Positions 41,064-50,360 of a stretch of DNA of 64,000 bases are shown here, one piece after another (position 1 is the first letter of the stretch; each line of letters begins with the position of its first letter). The notes beneath the pieces are model-generated. The model was not told where the DNA came from, ran no database searches, and worked only from the letters and a program-made list of their open reading frames with translations. The stretch lies in contig CAVTZP010000003.1 of NCBI GenBank assembly GCA_963739245.1, positions 248,001 through 312,000 on the forward strand, in the 5' to 3' direction. A program made the translations under genes and the position numbers. The DNA is from CAVTZP01 sp963739245 (lineage in GTDB: Bacteria > Chloroflexota > Dehalococcoidia > Dehalococcoidales > BS750m-G39).

Positions 41064-41975
41064 GTGGTAACTGTCCTCAGTCGTTACCTTGATAATGTAA
41101 GGGAGAATTTGAGGCTTGACCGCTCCGTGGAGAGTGAGGTTATCCACGAGCTGGAGACGCATATTGAGGATGAGCTCCAGGAGTTAAGGGAAGTCGGGTT
41201 ATCAGAAGAGGAAGCAGCTAATACCTGTTTGAAGCTTTTGGGCTCGGCTAAGGTGGTAGCCGGTCAAATATATGAAGCCCATAGCCAGGGCAGTTGGCGC
41301 CAAGCGCTATTAGCCGCCATGCCCCACATGCTTTTTGGTCTGTTATTTGTCGTGAACTGGTGGCGGGGTATTGGCTGGCTATTAGGTATGCTGGTGTTAG
41401 TCCTCAGTATGGCAGTCTATGGCTGGTGGCGGGGTAAGCCAGCCTGGCTTTTCCCCTGGCTGGGCTATTCATTATTGCCGGTGGTGGCGGCTGGTCTCCT
41501 GTTACTCTATCTACCCGCGGGGTGGTCTTGGGTGGCGATACTCTTTTATATCCCGCTGGCATTATGGCTTTTATACGCAATCACAGTTCAAACCATAAAA
41601 AGGGATTGGTTATATACCTCGCTGATGCTGCTCCCGGTGCCGACCATTATCGGCTGGTTCATCGCCGTTGAGCCGGTGCATAAACTCCCGGAGCCTTGGC
41701 TTCAGCGCATGCAGGATTTTGCCCCGTGGATTGGATTAACCTTTCTCGCTTTAGGGTTGACGGTGGCAACGTTTATTCGTTTGAGAAAGCGCTGGTTAAG
41801 GGTGTCAGTCTTGGTGGCATCGGGACTGCTAACCTTAACCATGATCGCCTATTATACTGAGGGTAGGCTTAGTCTACCGGCCCTTTTGATCCTAATTGTG
41901 GTGATGTTGCTTCTTCTGCTCAGCCCGGCATTAGTGGAGCGAACGCTGAAGCATACCGGGCAGTCAGCGGTTTAG
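41064..41975 (+). CDS. HAAS-domain integral membrane protein (PadR partner)
   Basis: 303 residues from a GTG. An N-terminal cytoplasmic HAAS-like helical domain (about 1-75, with ELETHIEDELQELREVGLSEEEA) precedes eight to nine hydrophobic segments spanning about 85-290. Proteins of this type accompany PadR regulators and are thought to sense or modulate the membrane state. No enzyme motif is visible. It is likely co-transcribed with padR. Confidence 0.8.
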   Translation: MVTVLSRYLDNVRENLRLDRSVESEVIHELETHIEDELQELREVGLSEEEAANTCLKLLGSAKVVAGQIYEAHSQGSWRQALLAAMPHMLFGLLFVVNWWRGIGWLLGMLVLVLSMAVYGWWRGKPAWLFPWLGYSLLPVVAAGLLLLYLPAGWSWVAILFYIPLALWLLYAITVQTIKRDWLYTSLMLLPVPTIIGWFIAVEPVHKLPEPWLQRMQDFAPWIGLTFLALGLTVATFIRLRKRWLRVSVLVASGLLTLTMIAYYTEGRLSLPALLILIVVMLLLLLSPALVERTLKHTGQSAV

Positions 41976-41997
41976 GTTTTTATTTTGGGAGTCTATG

Positions 41998-42855
41998 ATG
42001 CCCAAGGTGGCTGTTGTTACTGATAGCTTAGCTTGTCTCACCAAGGAATTGGTAGAGAAGTACGGCATTAAGATTGTGCCTCTCAATATCCACTTTGCCG
42101 GTAAGATTTATAAAGACTGGGTGGATATAACCCCTAATCAGGCGTATGAGCTATTTTTAAAGGCTCCTGAGTCCTGGGGCTCATCGGCGCCATCGCCCGG
42201 GGATTACCTTAAGGTTTTCCGTGAAGTAGGCAAGCGAATCAAAAATATCCTCTGTATTACCGCCTCCTCTAGGTTGAGTACCACGCATGATGTTGCCACA
42301 CTGGCTAGAAGGCAAGCCGAGGCTGAGCTTCCCCAGACCTCCATTGAGGTGATGGACTCCCGGCTGGCTACTGCCGCTGAGGGTCTGGTTGCCCTGGCCG
42401 CAGCTAAAGCGGCAAAGGCAGGCAAAAGCATGGCTGAGGTGGTTAAAGCCGCCGAGGAAATAAGAGATAAGGTTACACTTGTCGCCTTTCTGGATACCAT
42501 CCGCCATGTTTACCGCTCCGGGCGCATACCTAAGGTGGCATCCCAGATAGGTTCTTTGCTCAATATCAGACCACTGCTTACTATTTCCTCAGGGGTGGTG
42601 CGTTTTATGGGGGCAGTGAGAAGCAGGGAACGTGGCATAGAGCGGATGCTTAAGGTAATGAGCGACAAGGTTGGGCAGAAGCCGGTCCATGTAGCGGTGA
42701 TGCACGCTTATGCCTTAGAAGAAGCCCAGAGGTTAAAGGAGAGGGTGGCGTCGGCATTTAACTGCGCCGAGCTCTGGCTTACCGAGTTTAGCCCGCTGAT
42801 GGGCTATGCCACCGGCACCGGGACCTTAGGTCTTGCCTTTTATGCTGAAGACTAG
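41998..42855 (+). CDS. DegV family fatty-acid-binding protein (FakB-like), copy 1
   Basis: About 285 residues from the second of two adjacent ATG codons. Typical DegV features are VVTDSLACLTKELVEKYGI at the start, SSRLSTTHDVATLARRQ and VMDSRLATAAEGLVALAA in the middle, and FLDTIRHVYRSGRIPKVASQIGSLL with the fatty-acid-contacting region. FakB proteins present a fatty acid to the kinase FakA, which makes acyl-phosphate. A closely related second copy follows with a one-base gap, and plsY comes next, which uses acyl-phosphate. FakA is not in the window. Confidence 0.9.
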   Translation: MPKVAVVTDSLACLTKELVEKYGIKIVPLNIHFAGKIYKDWVDITPNQAYELFLKAPESWGSSAPSPGDYLKVFREVGKRIKNILCITASSRLSTTHDVATLARRQAEAELPQTSIEVMDSRLATAAEGLVALAAAKAAKAGKSMAEVVKAAEEIRDKVTLVAFLDTIRHVYRSGRIPKVASQIGSLLNIRPLLTISSGVVRFMGAVRSRERGIERMLKVMSDKVGQKPVHVAVMHAYALEEAQRLKERVASAFNCAELWLTEFSPLMGYATGTGTLGLAFYAED

Positions 42856-42856
42856 C

Positions 42857-43717
42857 ATGGCTGAGAAGGTAGCTATTGTTGCTGATAGCATAGCTTGCCT
42901 CACCAGGGAATTGGTGGAGCAGTATAAGATTTCAATTGCAGCTATCCCCATTCGCTTTGGGAATAAGCTCTATCGGGACTGGTTGGATATAACCCCCTCT
43001 GAAGCTTATGAACTCTTTCTGAAAGACCCAGATTCGTTTCAGGTAGCAGGTGCCTCGCCCGGTATTTTTCTTGACGCCTACCGCGAAGCGAGTAAGCGCG
43101 CTAAAAACATCCTTTGCATCACCATCTCGGCTAAAATTAGCGGTGCCAATGATGCTGCCAAGAAGGCGGGAGAGTACGTCAAGAAGGAGCTTCCCCACCT
43201 CTCCATAGAGGTACTGGACTCCGAGACAGTTACTGCTGCTGAGGGCTTTGTTGCCCTGGCGGCGGCTCGGGCGGCGGCAGCGGGCAAGAACATGGCTGAG
43301 GTGGTTAAAGCGGCAAAGGAGATGAAAGGCAAGGTTACCTGGGTTGCTTCCTTGGATACCATCCGTCATGTTTATCGAACCGGGCGCGTCCCCAAGATAG
43401 CCGCCCAGATAGGGGCTGTGCTTAATATCAAACCAATACTTACCAGCTCCTCAGGATTGATTCGCTTTATCGGTGTAGTGAGAAGCAGGGAGCGTGGTAT
43501 AGAGCGGATGCTCAAGATAATGAGGGACAAGGTGGGGCAAAGCCCGGCCCATGTGGCGGTGATGCATGCCTATGCCCCGGCTGATGCCGAGAAGCTAAAG
43601 GAGCGGGTGGCGTCTGAATTCAATTGCGCCGAGCTCTGGCTTACTGAGTTTAGCCCGGTGATGGGCTATGCCTGCGGCACCGGGACTTTAGGGCTGGCTT
43701 TCTATAAGGAGGATTAA
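42857..43717 (+). CDS. DegV family fatty-acid-binding protein (FakB-like), copy 2
   Basis: 286 residues from the ATG just after the copy 1 stop. It is strongly similar to copy 1 along its length (the blocks RSRERGIERMLK, VAVMHAYA and FNCAELWLTEFSP are shared), so it arose by tandem duplication. The ligand-pocket region differs (ISAKISGANDAAKKAGEYVKK against SSRLSTTHDVATLARRQAEA), consistent with different acyl preferences as seen for paired FakB proteins elsewhere. The stop overlaps the plsY start by one base. Confidence 0.9.
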   Translation: MAEKVAIVADSIACLTRELVEQYKISIAAIPIRFGNKLYRDWLDITPSEAYELFLKDPDSFQVAGASPGIFLDAYREASKRAKNILCITISAKISGANDAAKKAGEYVKKELPHLSIEVLDSETVTAAEGFVALAAARAAAAGKNMAEVVKAAKEMKGKVTWVASLDTIRHVYRTGRVPKIAAQIGAVLNIKPILTSSSGLIRFIGVVRSRERGIERMLKIMRDKVGQSPAHVAVMHAYAPADAEKLKERVASEFNCAELWLTEFSPVMGYACGTGTLGLAFYKED

Positions 43718-44366
43718 TGGATATCGGGATTATAGTTAACGGGGTTATAGCTGTAGTCCTTGGCTATCTACTCGGTTCCATCCCAACAGCCTATATTGCC
43801 ACCCGTTTGGCTACAGGCAAAGACGTTCGCCGACTGGGCGGGGGTAATGTCGGCGGCTTAAATGTCTACCGGGAGGTGGGGATTGTTCTAGCGGTAGTGG
43901 TGGGCATTGTTGACGTGGCTAAGGGGGCAGCCGCCGTAGCTATCGCCTATTGGCTACTGGGTGTGTCCCCGCTCTTCGTTCTGGCGGCGGGCTAGCCGCA
44001 GTGATTGGTCACAACTGGATGGTCTGGCTAAAGTTCAGCGGGGGGAAGGGTATGGGGGCAGCCTTCGGTTCCTTATTTGTTTTGCTCCCCCTCTATGGCT
44101 ACCCAATTGGCTTAGCCTTCCTCTTCGTCGTAATCTTGATACCCTTCCTAATTACCCGCAATGTTGCCCTGTCTATGGGCGTTGGGCTCTTAGCCCTACC
44201 CTTCATTGGCTGGCTGGGCATGAAATCGGCATTGTTTGTCATCTTCAGTGTTGTCCTGGGCTTGATAATACTGGTAAAGTTTATCCCCACTGCTATGGCG
44301 ACACTGGCTAGAACTCGGGGTGTGAAGGGTTTCGTCTTTGACCGGGGACAGAAGGGTAAAAGATAG
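43717..44366 (+). CDS. plsY: Glycerol-3-phosphate acyltransferase PlsY (one apparent frameshift)
   Basis: About 216 residues when joined. The N-terminal part has GYLLGSIPTAYIATRLATG and the GGGNVGGLNVYREVG glycine motif. After a one-base loss in a run of G near 43993 it continues AAVIGHNWMVWLKFSGGKGMG, the second PlsY motif, and further membrane helices. There are five to six transmembrane segments. It transfers the acyl group from acyl-phosphate to glycerol-3-phosphate, the first step of phospholipid synthesis. Its position after two FakB-like genes fits an acyl-phosphate route fed by free fatty acids. Confidence 0.9.
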
Positions 44367-44398
44367 CCAACCATCTAGTCAAAATGAGGCAAACATTC

Positions 44399-44404
44399 TA
44401 TAAT
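44399..44404 (+). promoter_or_regulatory. -10 element suggesting a leaderless transcript
   Basis: TATAAT lies seven bases before the GTG start of the kinase gene, so transcription would begin at or next to the start codon. Only a weak TAGTCA is found at the -35 position. No ribosome-binding site lies between the -10 element and the GTG. Confidence 0.4.
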
Positions 44405-44411
44405 TGGTGGT

Positions 44412-44999
44412 GTGGGGGATAGCCAGCTTATTTCTGATGTAAAGCGACTGACTGAGAGCTTGGGGAAGCTTCCCGAGCCGGTAGTCAAGCCCATTTTTAT
44501 TGCCGTCAGCGGGTTGCCTGGGACAGGGAAAACCTACTTCTGTAGTAAATTAGCCGAGAGACTTCGTTTTGTTATTCTGGAAAGTGATGCCTTACGCAAG
44601 ATGCTTTTCCCATCGCCAGACTATAGTCCGGAGGAGAGCACTCGCCTTTTCCGGGCGCTGCACCACCTCATTGAAGGGCTGCTTAAAAGGGGGTTTCCCA
44701 TTATCCTGGATGCGACCAATTTATCAGAGCGGTTTCGTGAGCGGCTGTATAATATTGCTGACCGCCTGGAGATTAAGCTTGTGCTGATAAGGGTTGAGGC
44801 ACCGCCTCAGCTAGTATATGAACGGCTTAAGTCAAGGGTAGAAGGAGCCAATACTCAGGACAAATCAGATGCCGACTGGTCAGTGTACCAGAGGATGAAG
44901 CCTACCGTGGAGAAGATACGCCGTAACCACTACGCTGTTGATACCTCAAGGGATATTACCCCGGTGGTGGACAAGATTGTTCGCGAGGTGAGACGTTAA
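44412..44999 (+). CDS. AAA_33/zeta-like P-loop kinase
   Basis: 195 residues from a GTG. P-loop SGLPGTGKTYFCSKLAE, a second acidic site LESDALRKMLF, IILDATNLSERFRERLYNIA (the polynucleotide kinase-like DATN motif) and RVEAPPQLVYERLKSR place it among small kinases of the AAA_33 group. Relatives phosphorylate nucleic acid ends, nucleosides, sugars or antibiotics. The substrate is not evident. It precedes pepA by 12 bases. Confidence 0.82.
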   Translation: MGDSQLISDVKRLTESLGKLPEPVVKPIFIAVSGLPGTGKTYFCSKLAERLRFVILESDALRKMLFPSPDYSPEESTRLFRALHHLIEGLLKRGFPIILDATNLSERFRERLYNIADRLEIKLVLIRVEAPPQLVYERLKSRVEGANTQDKSDADWSVYQRMKPTVEKIRRNHYAVDTSRDITPVVDKIVREVRR

Positions 45000-45011
45000 A
45001 GGAGACTAAAA

Positions 45012-46511
45012 ATGGAGATTAAGGTCATAGCTGGTGATATTACTAAGGTTGAGACTGGGGCTATCATAGTGGGCATGTTTGAGGGGGTGAAGCACCCTGA
45101 TGGTGACCTGGCGGTGATAGATAAGGCTTTAGGTGGGGCTATCTCTCAGCTCATTAGTCAGGGTGAAATAAAGGGTAAGCTTCGTGAGGTAACTATTATT
45201 CATAGCCTGGGTAAGCTCCCGGCAGCTCGGGTTGTAGTTGTTGGCTTGGGTAAAAAGGAGGAGTTATCTCTGGATAGGGTCCGGATGGCAGTGGGGGAGG
45301 CTTGCCGGCTTTTACAGCAGAGGGGGATTAGTCAAGCTGCCACTGTTGCCCTGGGAGCGGGGGTAGGTGGGATAGGTCTGGATGGTGCGGCTCAGGCGGT
45401 GACCGAGGGTGCCTTGCTCGGCAGCTACTCGTTTCGCCGGCATATGACCAAGGAAGCTGAGCATGGTGAACTCAAGCGGCTTACCCTAGTTGAAGCCGAT
45501 AAGACCAAGCTCCCTATTTTGCAGCAGGGTAGCGACAAAGGCAGGGTTCTGGCTGAGGCGACCAAACTGGCTCGTGACATGGTCAATGAGCCGGCTAATT
45601 ACATGACGCCGTCTAATATGGCTGAGGTCGCGGCTAGCCTGGCTAAGACCTACGGTCTTGAACTTGAGGTTCTGGAGCGGGAGCAGATGCAGGAGCTGGG
45701 CATGGGGGCGCTTCTGGGGGTGACCCAGGGAAGCCGGCAACCGCCAAAGTTCATCGTCCTCCGTTATCGCCGTGGTGCTTCGGCTCAGATTGACTTAGCT
45801 CTGGTGGGCAAGGGGATAACCTTTGATTCCGGCGGTATTTCAATAAAGCCATCGGAGGGGATGGAGGAGATGAAGGGTGATATGGCGGGAGGGGCGGCGG
45901 TTATGGCGGCGCTCAGTGCCATCGCTCAACTCAAGCTCAAGCTCAATGTGGTGGCTATTGCTCCCTGCACTGAGAACCTGCCCAGTGGTGAGGCGTTAAA
46001 ACCCGGCGACATCCTGACGGCAATGAATGGCAAGACCATTGAGATTATCTCCACTGATGCCGAAGGGCGGTTAATCCTGGCTGACGCCTTAAGCTATGCC
46101 AATAAGCTTGGTGCCAAGCGTATCGTTGATGTGGCAACACTAACCGGCTCCTGCCATGTTGCCCTGGGTGACGATTGCAGCGGTGTTTTTGGTAATAACC
46201 AGGAGCTGGTGGATAGGTTAATTGCTGCCAGTGCTATTGCCGGGGAGCTTATGTGGCAGTTGCCGCTGTACGAGCAGGCAAAGGAGCAATTAAGGAGCGA
46301 GGTTGCTGATATTAAGAATACGGGTGGTAAGTGGGGAGGGGCTATCACCGCTGCCCATTTCCTGGCTGAGTTTGTCGGCAATACCCCCTGGGTCCATCTT
46401 GATATTGCCGGTACCAGTCAGAGCGAAAAAGACCGGGGCTATATCGTGAAAGGGGCAACCGGGGTGACGGTGCGCACCCTGGCCAACCTTGCCCTTTCTC
46501 TTGCCAGATAG
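45012..46511 (+). CDS. pepA: Leucyl aminopeptidase (M17)
   Basis: 499 residues. The N-terminal macro-like domain covers about 1-170. The catalytic M17 domain has GKGITFDSGGISIKPSEGME, the metal-binding NTDAEGRL-type segment (STDAEGRLILADALSY), ENLPSGEALKPGDI, and ATLTGSCHVALG. It removes N-terminal residues from peptides in the cytoplasm as a hexamer with two metal ions per subunit. The start follows the kinase stop closely behind an AAAGGAG ribosome-binding site. Confidence 0.95.
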   Translation: MEIKVIAGDITKVETGAIIVGMFEGVKHPDGDLAVIDKALGGAISQLISQGEIKGKLREVTIIHSLGKLPAARVVVVGLGKKEELSLDRVRMAVGEACRLLQQRGISQAATVALGAGVGGIGLDGAAQAVTEGALLGSYSFRRHMTKEAEHGELKRLTLVEADKTKLPILQQGSDKGRVLAEATKLARDMVNEPANYMTPSNMAEVAASLAKTYGLELEVLEREQMQELGMGALLGVTQGSRQPPKFIVLRYRRGASAQIDLALVGKGITFDSGGISIKPSEGMEEMKGDMAGGAAVMAALSAIAQLKLKLNVVAIAPCTENLPSGEALKPGDILTAMNGKTIEIISTDAEGRLILADALSYANKLGAKRIVDVATLTGSCHVALGDDCSGVFGNNQELVDRLIAASAIAGELMWQLPLYEQAKEQLRSEVADIKNTGGKWGGAITAAHFLAEFVGNTPWVHLDIAGTSQSEKDRGYIVKGATGVTVRTLANLALSLAR

Positions 46512-46535
46512 AAAGCGGGTGCTGAGGAGGTGGTT

Positions 46536-47183
46536 ATGAAGATTAAATACTTGGGGCACTCAGCATTTATTATCACCTCAGACAAGGGGCTGAAGATAAT
46601 AACCGACCCCTATAAGACCAGCCCTTCTTTGACCTATGGGGCGATAACCGAATCGGCTGATATTGTTACCATAAGCCATGAGCATCTTGACCATTGTAAC
46701 CTGGCCGCGGTGAGGGGTAATCCTGAGGTGGTCAAAGGGGCCGGCAGAGTAGTGGTTAAAGGAATAGAGTTTAACGGTATTACTAGCTATCATGATGAGG
46801 CTAAGGGAAGGATGAGGGGTAACAACACCATATTCTGCTTTGAGGTGGATGGTATGAGGGTGTGCCATCTCGGTGACCTAGGTCATTTGCTTGATGATAG
46901 GCAGGTGAGAGAGATGGGCGATGTAGATATACTGTTTATCCCGGTAGGCGGTTATTTTACCATTGATGCTAGGGCTGCCAGCCAGGTCTGTAACCAGCTA
47001 AAGCCCAGGGTAATTATGCCGATACACTATAAGACAGAGAAGGGTATCCCCGGCATTTCTGGGGTGGATGAATTCATAAGGGGTAAGGACAATGTCACCC
47101 GGCTGGACTTGAGCGAGGTTGAATTCAAACGGGGGGAGCTGCCAGCCACTAGTCAAATCATGGTTCTGAAACCAGCGCTGTAA
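46536..47183 (+). CDS. Metallo-beta-lactamase fold hydrolase (UPF0173-like)
   Basis: 215 residues from the ATG behind GAGGAGG. A GTG six bases earlier is in frame. The compact L-ascorbate lactonase-like pattern shows IKYLGHSAFII, SHEHLDHC (metal site), TSYHDEAKG, VCHLGDLGH and MPIHYKTEKG. The substrate is unknown, and family members are often annotated as UPF0173 metal-dependent hydrolases. It is the last gene before a possible new transcription unit starting with mobA. Confidence 0.9.
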   Translation: MKIKYLGHSAFIITSDKGLKIITDPYKTSPSLTYGAITESADIVTISHEHLDHCNLAAVRGNPEVVKGAGRVVVKGIEFNGITSYHDEAKGRMRGNNTIFCFEVDGMRVCHLGDLGHLLDDRQVREMGDVDILFIPVGGYFTIDARAASQVCNQLKPRVIMPIHYKTEKGIPGISGVDEFIRGKDNVTRLDLSEVEFKRGELPATSQIMVLKPAL

Positions 47184-47250
47184 GCGGTTATTGACTATAG
47201 TGGTATAATTAATATAGGGGGGTGAGGTTAGGGGAGCGAGAATTGTAAAC

Positions 47251-47870
47251 TTGGATATAAGTTGTATTGTTCTTGCTGGTGGCAAGGGCTTGCGTTTGGG
47301 ACGGGAGAAGGTTCTGGAGGTTATTGGCGCTAGTAATTTGCTGCAGCGGGTGGTATCCCAACTCCGCTCCTTTAACAGCGATATTATCGTAGTTATTGCT
47401 AGTGGGAAGTCCGTTCCTCAGCTTGCTGGTTACCCGAGGTTTAAAATAGTAACCGATACTTACCCCGGCAAAGGTGCCTTAGGTGGTATCTATACTGGAC
47501 TTGCCGCCTCAAACTCGCGATATAACCTTGTTGTCGCCGGTGATATGCCCTTCCTGAACCAAGCCTTGCTGCGTTATATGGTGCAGGTCTCGCCTGGCTT
47601 TGACCTTGTTGTTCCCCGGGTGGGGGAGCTGGTTGAGCCGCTTCACGCCGTTTACTCAAAGGAGCTGTCAGGCTCCCATTGAACGGCTGCTTAATCAGGG
47701 TGAGACTAAGGGTTAGGGCGCTGTTTGGTCTGGTTAAGGTCAGGTATATAGAGGGTGATGAGATTAGTCGGTTTGACCCTGAGCACCTGAGCTTTTTTAA
47801 CGTTAATACTGAGGCTGATTTGGAGACGGCGCAGCGACTGGCAAAGGAGACGAGCGGTGATAAGCGTTGA
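47251..47870 (+). CDS. mobA: Molybdenum cofactor guanylyltransferase-like protein (MobA, apparent frameshifts)
   Basis: About 206 residues once two breaks (near 47665 and 47718) are bridged. It has the nucleotidyltransferase motif LAGGKGLRLGREK, a KGALGGIYTGL loop, the metal-binding VVAGDMPFLN, and then PIERLLNQG and FFNVNTEADLETAQRL, as in MobA. It attaches GMP to molybdopterin to make the bis-MGD cofactor. The coding end overlaps the moeA GTG start. A TTG starts the gene. The downstream moeA supports the molybdenum assignment over other sugar-nucleotide transferases. Confidence 0.85.
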
Positions 47871-49117
47871 CGAGGCTCTGGAGAAGGTTCTTGAGCATAT
47901 AGCTGTCCTTGAGGCTGGAAGAAAGCCCCATTCTGAGCTGTCTGGGGCAGGTTCTGGCTGAGGACGTATCTTCCCCGATTAACATCCCGCCGCTGGACAA
48001 TTCAGCTATGGATGGCTATGCCGTCAGGTCGGCGGATACCCGTGGTGCTAGCCAAAGGTCGCCTTGTTCTCTTCGTGTTATTGAAACGGTCACTGCCGGT
48101 GCTATCCCCAAGGGTGAGGTAAAACCGGGCACGGCTATCCGGATTATGACCGGGGCACCAATACCTAAGGGTGCTGACTCGGTGGTGAGGTTTGAGGATA
48201 CCGATGAGTCAGAGCGCCAGGGGGCTCCGCAGGAAATAGGCATCCTGACTGAGGTAAAGCCAGGCTCGGAAATCCGGCGGGCGGGTGAGGATATTACCGC
48301 CGGGTCATTAGTGTTGAGAAGGGGGGCAGTAATCAGACCGGCAGAGGTCGGCGTTCTGGCTTCGCTGGGACGGAGCAGGGTGATGGTTATCCGCCGCCCG
48401 GTGGTGGCTATTCTAGCCACCGGGGATGAGATGGTGGACGTTACCCAGCCGTTGCCTCAAGGCAAGATATATAACAGTAATAGTTATAGTGTGGCTGCCC
48501 TGGTCCTGCGCTATGGTGGCATCCCACAGATATTGGGGATAGCCTCAGACAGCGAGGACTCGCTGCTGGCTAGTCTTCACCTTGGGCAGGATGCTGACAT
48601 GGTGATAACCTCTGGCGGCGTCTCGGTCGGCGATTATGATATGGTGAGGGAGGTCTTGGCGAAGAAGGGCGAGATTATCTTCTGGCGGGTTCGGGAGAGG
48701 CCGGGGAAACCACTTGTCTTCGGTATGCTCAGGGGGAAGGGTAAGGGTGGCGGAGTCAGAAATATACCCCTCTTTGGTCTCGCCGGTAATCCAGTAAGCG
48801 CCATGATTAACTTTGAGCTATTTGCTCGCCCGGCTATCCTTAAGATGATGGGCAGGAAGAACCTGGTTAAGCCCACCGTGGAGGCAGTGGTGGCTGATGA
48901 TATTGAGAATGCCGATGGGCGACGTATCTTCGCTCGGGCGATTGTGGAAAAGCGTGGTGGTCAGTACTTTGCTCAGCTTACCGGTCCCCAGGGCCCCGGG
49001 ATTTTAACCTCTATGGCTTTAGCTAACGGGCTGGTGGTTGTTCCCGAGGATAAGCCGAGGGTGAAACGGGGGGATTTGGTTAAGGTAATGATGCTGGATT
49101 GGAGTGAAGTAGAGTAA
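47857..49117 (+). CDS. moeA: Molybdopterin molybdenumtransferase MoeA (one apparent frameshift)
   Basis: About 420 residues from the GTG overlapping mobA. It begins VISVDEALEKVLEHI, then after a one-base shift near 47915 continues LEESPILSCLGQVLAEDVSS and PPLDNSAMDGYAVR. Other MoeA marks are PGTAIRIMTGAPIPKGADSVV, GDEMV, YNSNSYSVAALV, TSGGVSVGDYDMV and FGLAGNPVSAM, plus the C-terminal beta-barrel. It inserts molybdate into adenylylated molybdopterin. Together with mobA this implies at least one molybdo- or tungsto-enzyme encoded elsewhere. Confidence 0.93.
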
Positions 49118-49135
49118 TCGGTTGAGGAGGAAGAC

Positions 49136-49864
49136 TTGATATTTGATGCTTCAGGGTTTGTCTTTGAACCACCGTCGATAATATCCAGGGCGCGGCGCGT
49201 TTTGATTAAACCCAGCGCTGCCTACCCGTTGTCATACCCGGTGACTACCAGTCCGGGTATGCTATCGGCGATAATAGATGGTATCAGGCAGATTTCTGAC
49301 GCCGATATCCTGCTGCTTGAGGGTACCCCGGGGAGCGACCCGGTGTTACCGATATACAAGACCTTGCGTTACAATTTCCCCCGCGTATTGACGCTGGATG
49401 TGAGGGATTGTGTCTGGGTGGAGGTAGATAATCCTCTGCCCAAGCCCCTGGCTATGCCTACCTTCTGGGTGCCTAATGTTATCCTATCTTGTGACTACCT
49501 CATAACGGTGGCGCCGTTAAAGGTGATTAAGGGTAGGGGAAGCCTTAGCATAATGAACCTGCTTGGGGTGCTGCCGAGCAGTAAGTATGGGGGTGGGGCA
49601 AAACGGGGGTGGAAGGATTTATACAGTCTGGGGATAGATAAGGTAATAGCTGACCTCTATTTTACCCTCCCCTTTGACCTTGGGGTTATTGAAGCTCGCA
49701 AGAAGTTTATCGGAGACAACCCGACCAAGGGTGAGGTTGAGAAGTGTGGCAAGGTTTTTGTTGGTGAGCCCTACGAGGTAGATTGTGAGGCTTCAGAGAT
49801 GCTGGGGCTTAAGACCAATCACCTTGATTTAATCAAGGAAGTTAGAGTGGGGCTGGAAGGATAA
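49136..49864 (+). CDS. DUF362 domain-containing protein
   Basis: 242 residues from a TTG behind GAGGAGG. It has the DUF362 features ARRVLIKPSAAYPLSYPVTTSPGML at the start, ADILLLEGTPGSD, and YLITVAPLKVIKGRGSLSIMNLLGVLP. No ferredoxin domain is attached, unlike many DUF362 proteins. Function is not established. It lies 18 bases after moeA, so it may be co-transcribed with molybdenum cofactor genes. Confidence 0.82.
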   Translation: MIFDASGFVFEPPSIISRARRVLIKPSAAYPLSYPVTTSPGMLSAIIDGIRQISDADILLLEGTPGSDPVLPIYKTLRYNFPRVLTLDVRDCVWVEVDNPLPKPLAMPTFWVPNVILSCDYLITVAPLKVIKGRGSLSIMNLLGVLPSSKYGGGAKRGWKDLYSLGIDKVIADLYFTLPFDLGVIEARKKFIGDNPTKGEVEKCGKVFVGEPYEVDCEASEMLGLKTNHLDLIKEVRVGLEG

Positions 49865-49891
49865 GCGGTATTATGGACTCAGGCAGGCTCC

Positions 49892-50179
49892 CTAGTACCT
49901 TATGCTGAAGTCGGGGTATTTTCCGGTATACCCTGACCACTCGGTAACTACCCTTTCCACCTTGGCTGCCGGCGGTCCCACCTTAAGGTGACTGATTAGC
50001 CTTTCTAGCTTCTTCTTCTCTCCTTCCGCCACAACCTCTACGGCACCGCTAGGCAGATTGCGTACATAGCCAGTCAAGCTCAGCTCGCTAGCTCTTTGGG
50101 AGACAAAAGCGCGGAAGAAAACGCCTTGAACATAGCCGTAGACTACGGCGTGCACCGAGGCTAAATCTATCTTGCCCAT
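49892..50179 (-). CDS. acyP: Acylphosphatase
   Basis: 95 residues with both catalytic residues: the phosphate-binding Arg in YVQGVFFRAFV and Asn in GYVRNLPSGAVEVVAEG. It hydrolyses acyl-phosphates such as acetyl-phosphate or 1,3-bisphosphoglycerate. It lies alone on the minus strand behind a very small basic protein gene, and converges on the DUF362 gene. Confidence 0.93.
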   Translation of the reverse strand: MGKIDLASVHAVVYGYVQGVFFRAFVSQRASELSLTGYVRNLPSGAVEVVAEGEKKKLERLISHLKVGPPAAKVERVVTEWSGYTGKYPDFSIRY

Positions 50180-50204
50180 CGCCGGCCGAGCTTTTGATAA
50201 GCCG

Positions 50205-50360
50205 CTATATCTCTTGCCCCTCCTCTTCCTCTCGCCTCTTCCTCTTTTTGATTACTTCCACCTCTGTCGGAGGGGGTAGTATAGTGGCGGTGGTGATTAT
50301 TTTCTTAGCTTCTTTCTTGGACTTCTTCTTTTCTCGCCATCTAAAATCTCGTTTTCCCAT
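50205..50360 (-). CDS. Very small basic protein (51 residues), conserved-looking
   Basis: An ATG behind a GAGGTGAT ribosome-binding site opens a 51-residue frame beginning MGKRDFRWREKKKSKK, with a central TATILPPPTEVEVI segment and a charged end KKRKRREEEEGQEI. Almost half the residues are charged. From memory, a similar MGKRD-type small protein occurs in other Dehalococcoidia, but I cannot verify this. The plus-strand frame over the same bases is low-complexity and unlikely. Function unknown. The basic N-terminus suggests nucleic acid or ribosome contact. Confidence 0.6.
   Translation of the reverse strand: MGKRDFRWREKKKSKKEAKKIITTATILPPPTEVEVIKKRKRREEEEGQEI

Noticed and set aside
47857..47960. 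moeA starting only at the internal ATG near 47909
   Set aside because: The upstream GTG frame encodes the normal MoeA N-terminus (VISVDEALEKVL) and overlaps mobA, so the shorter start would drop conserved residues.
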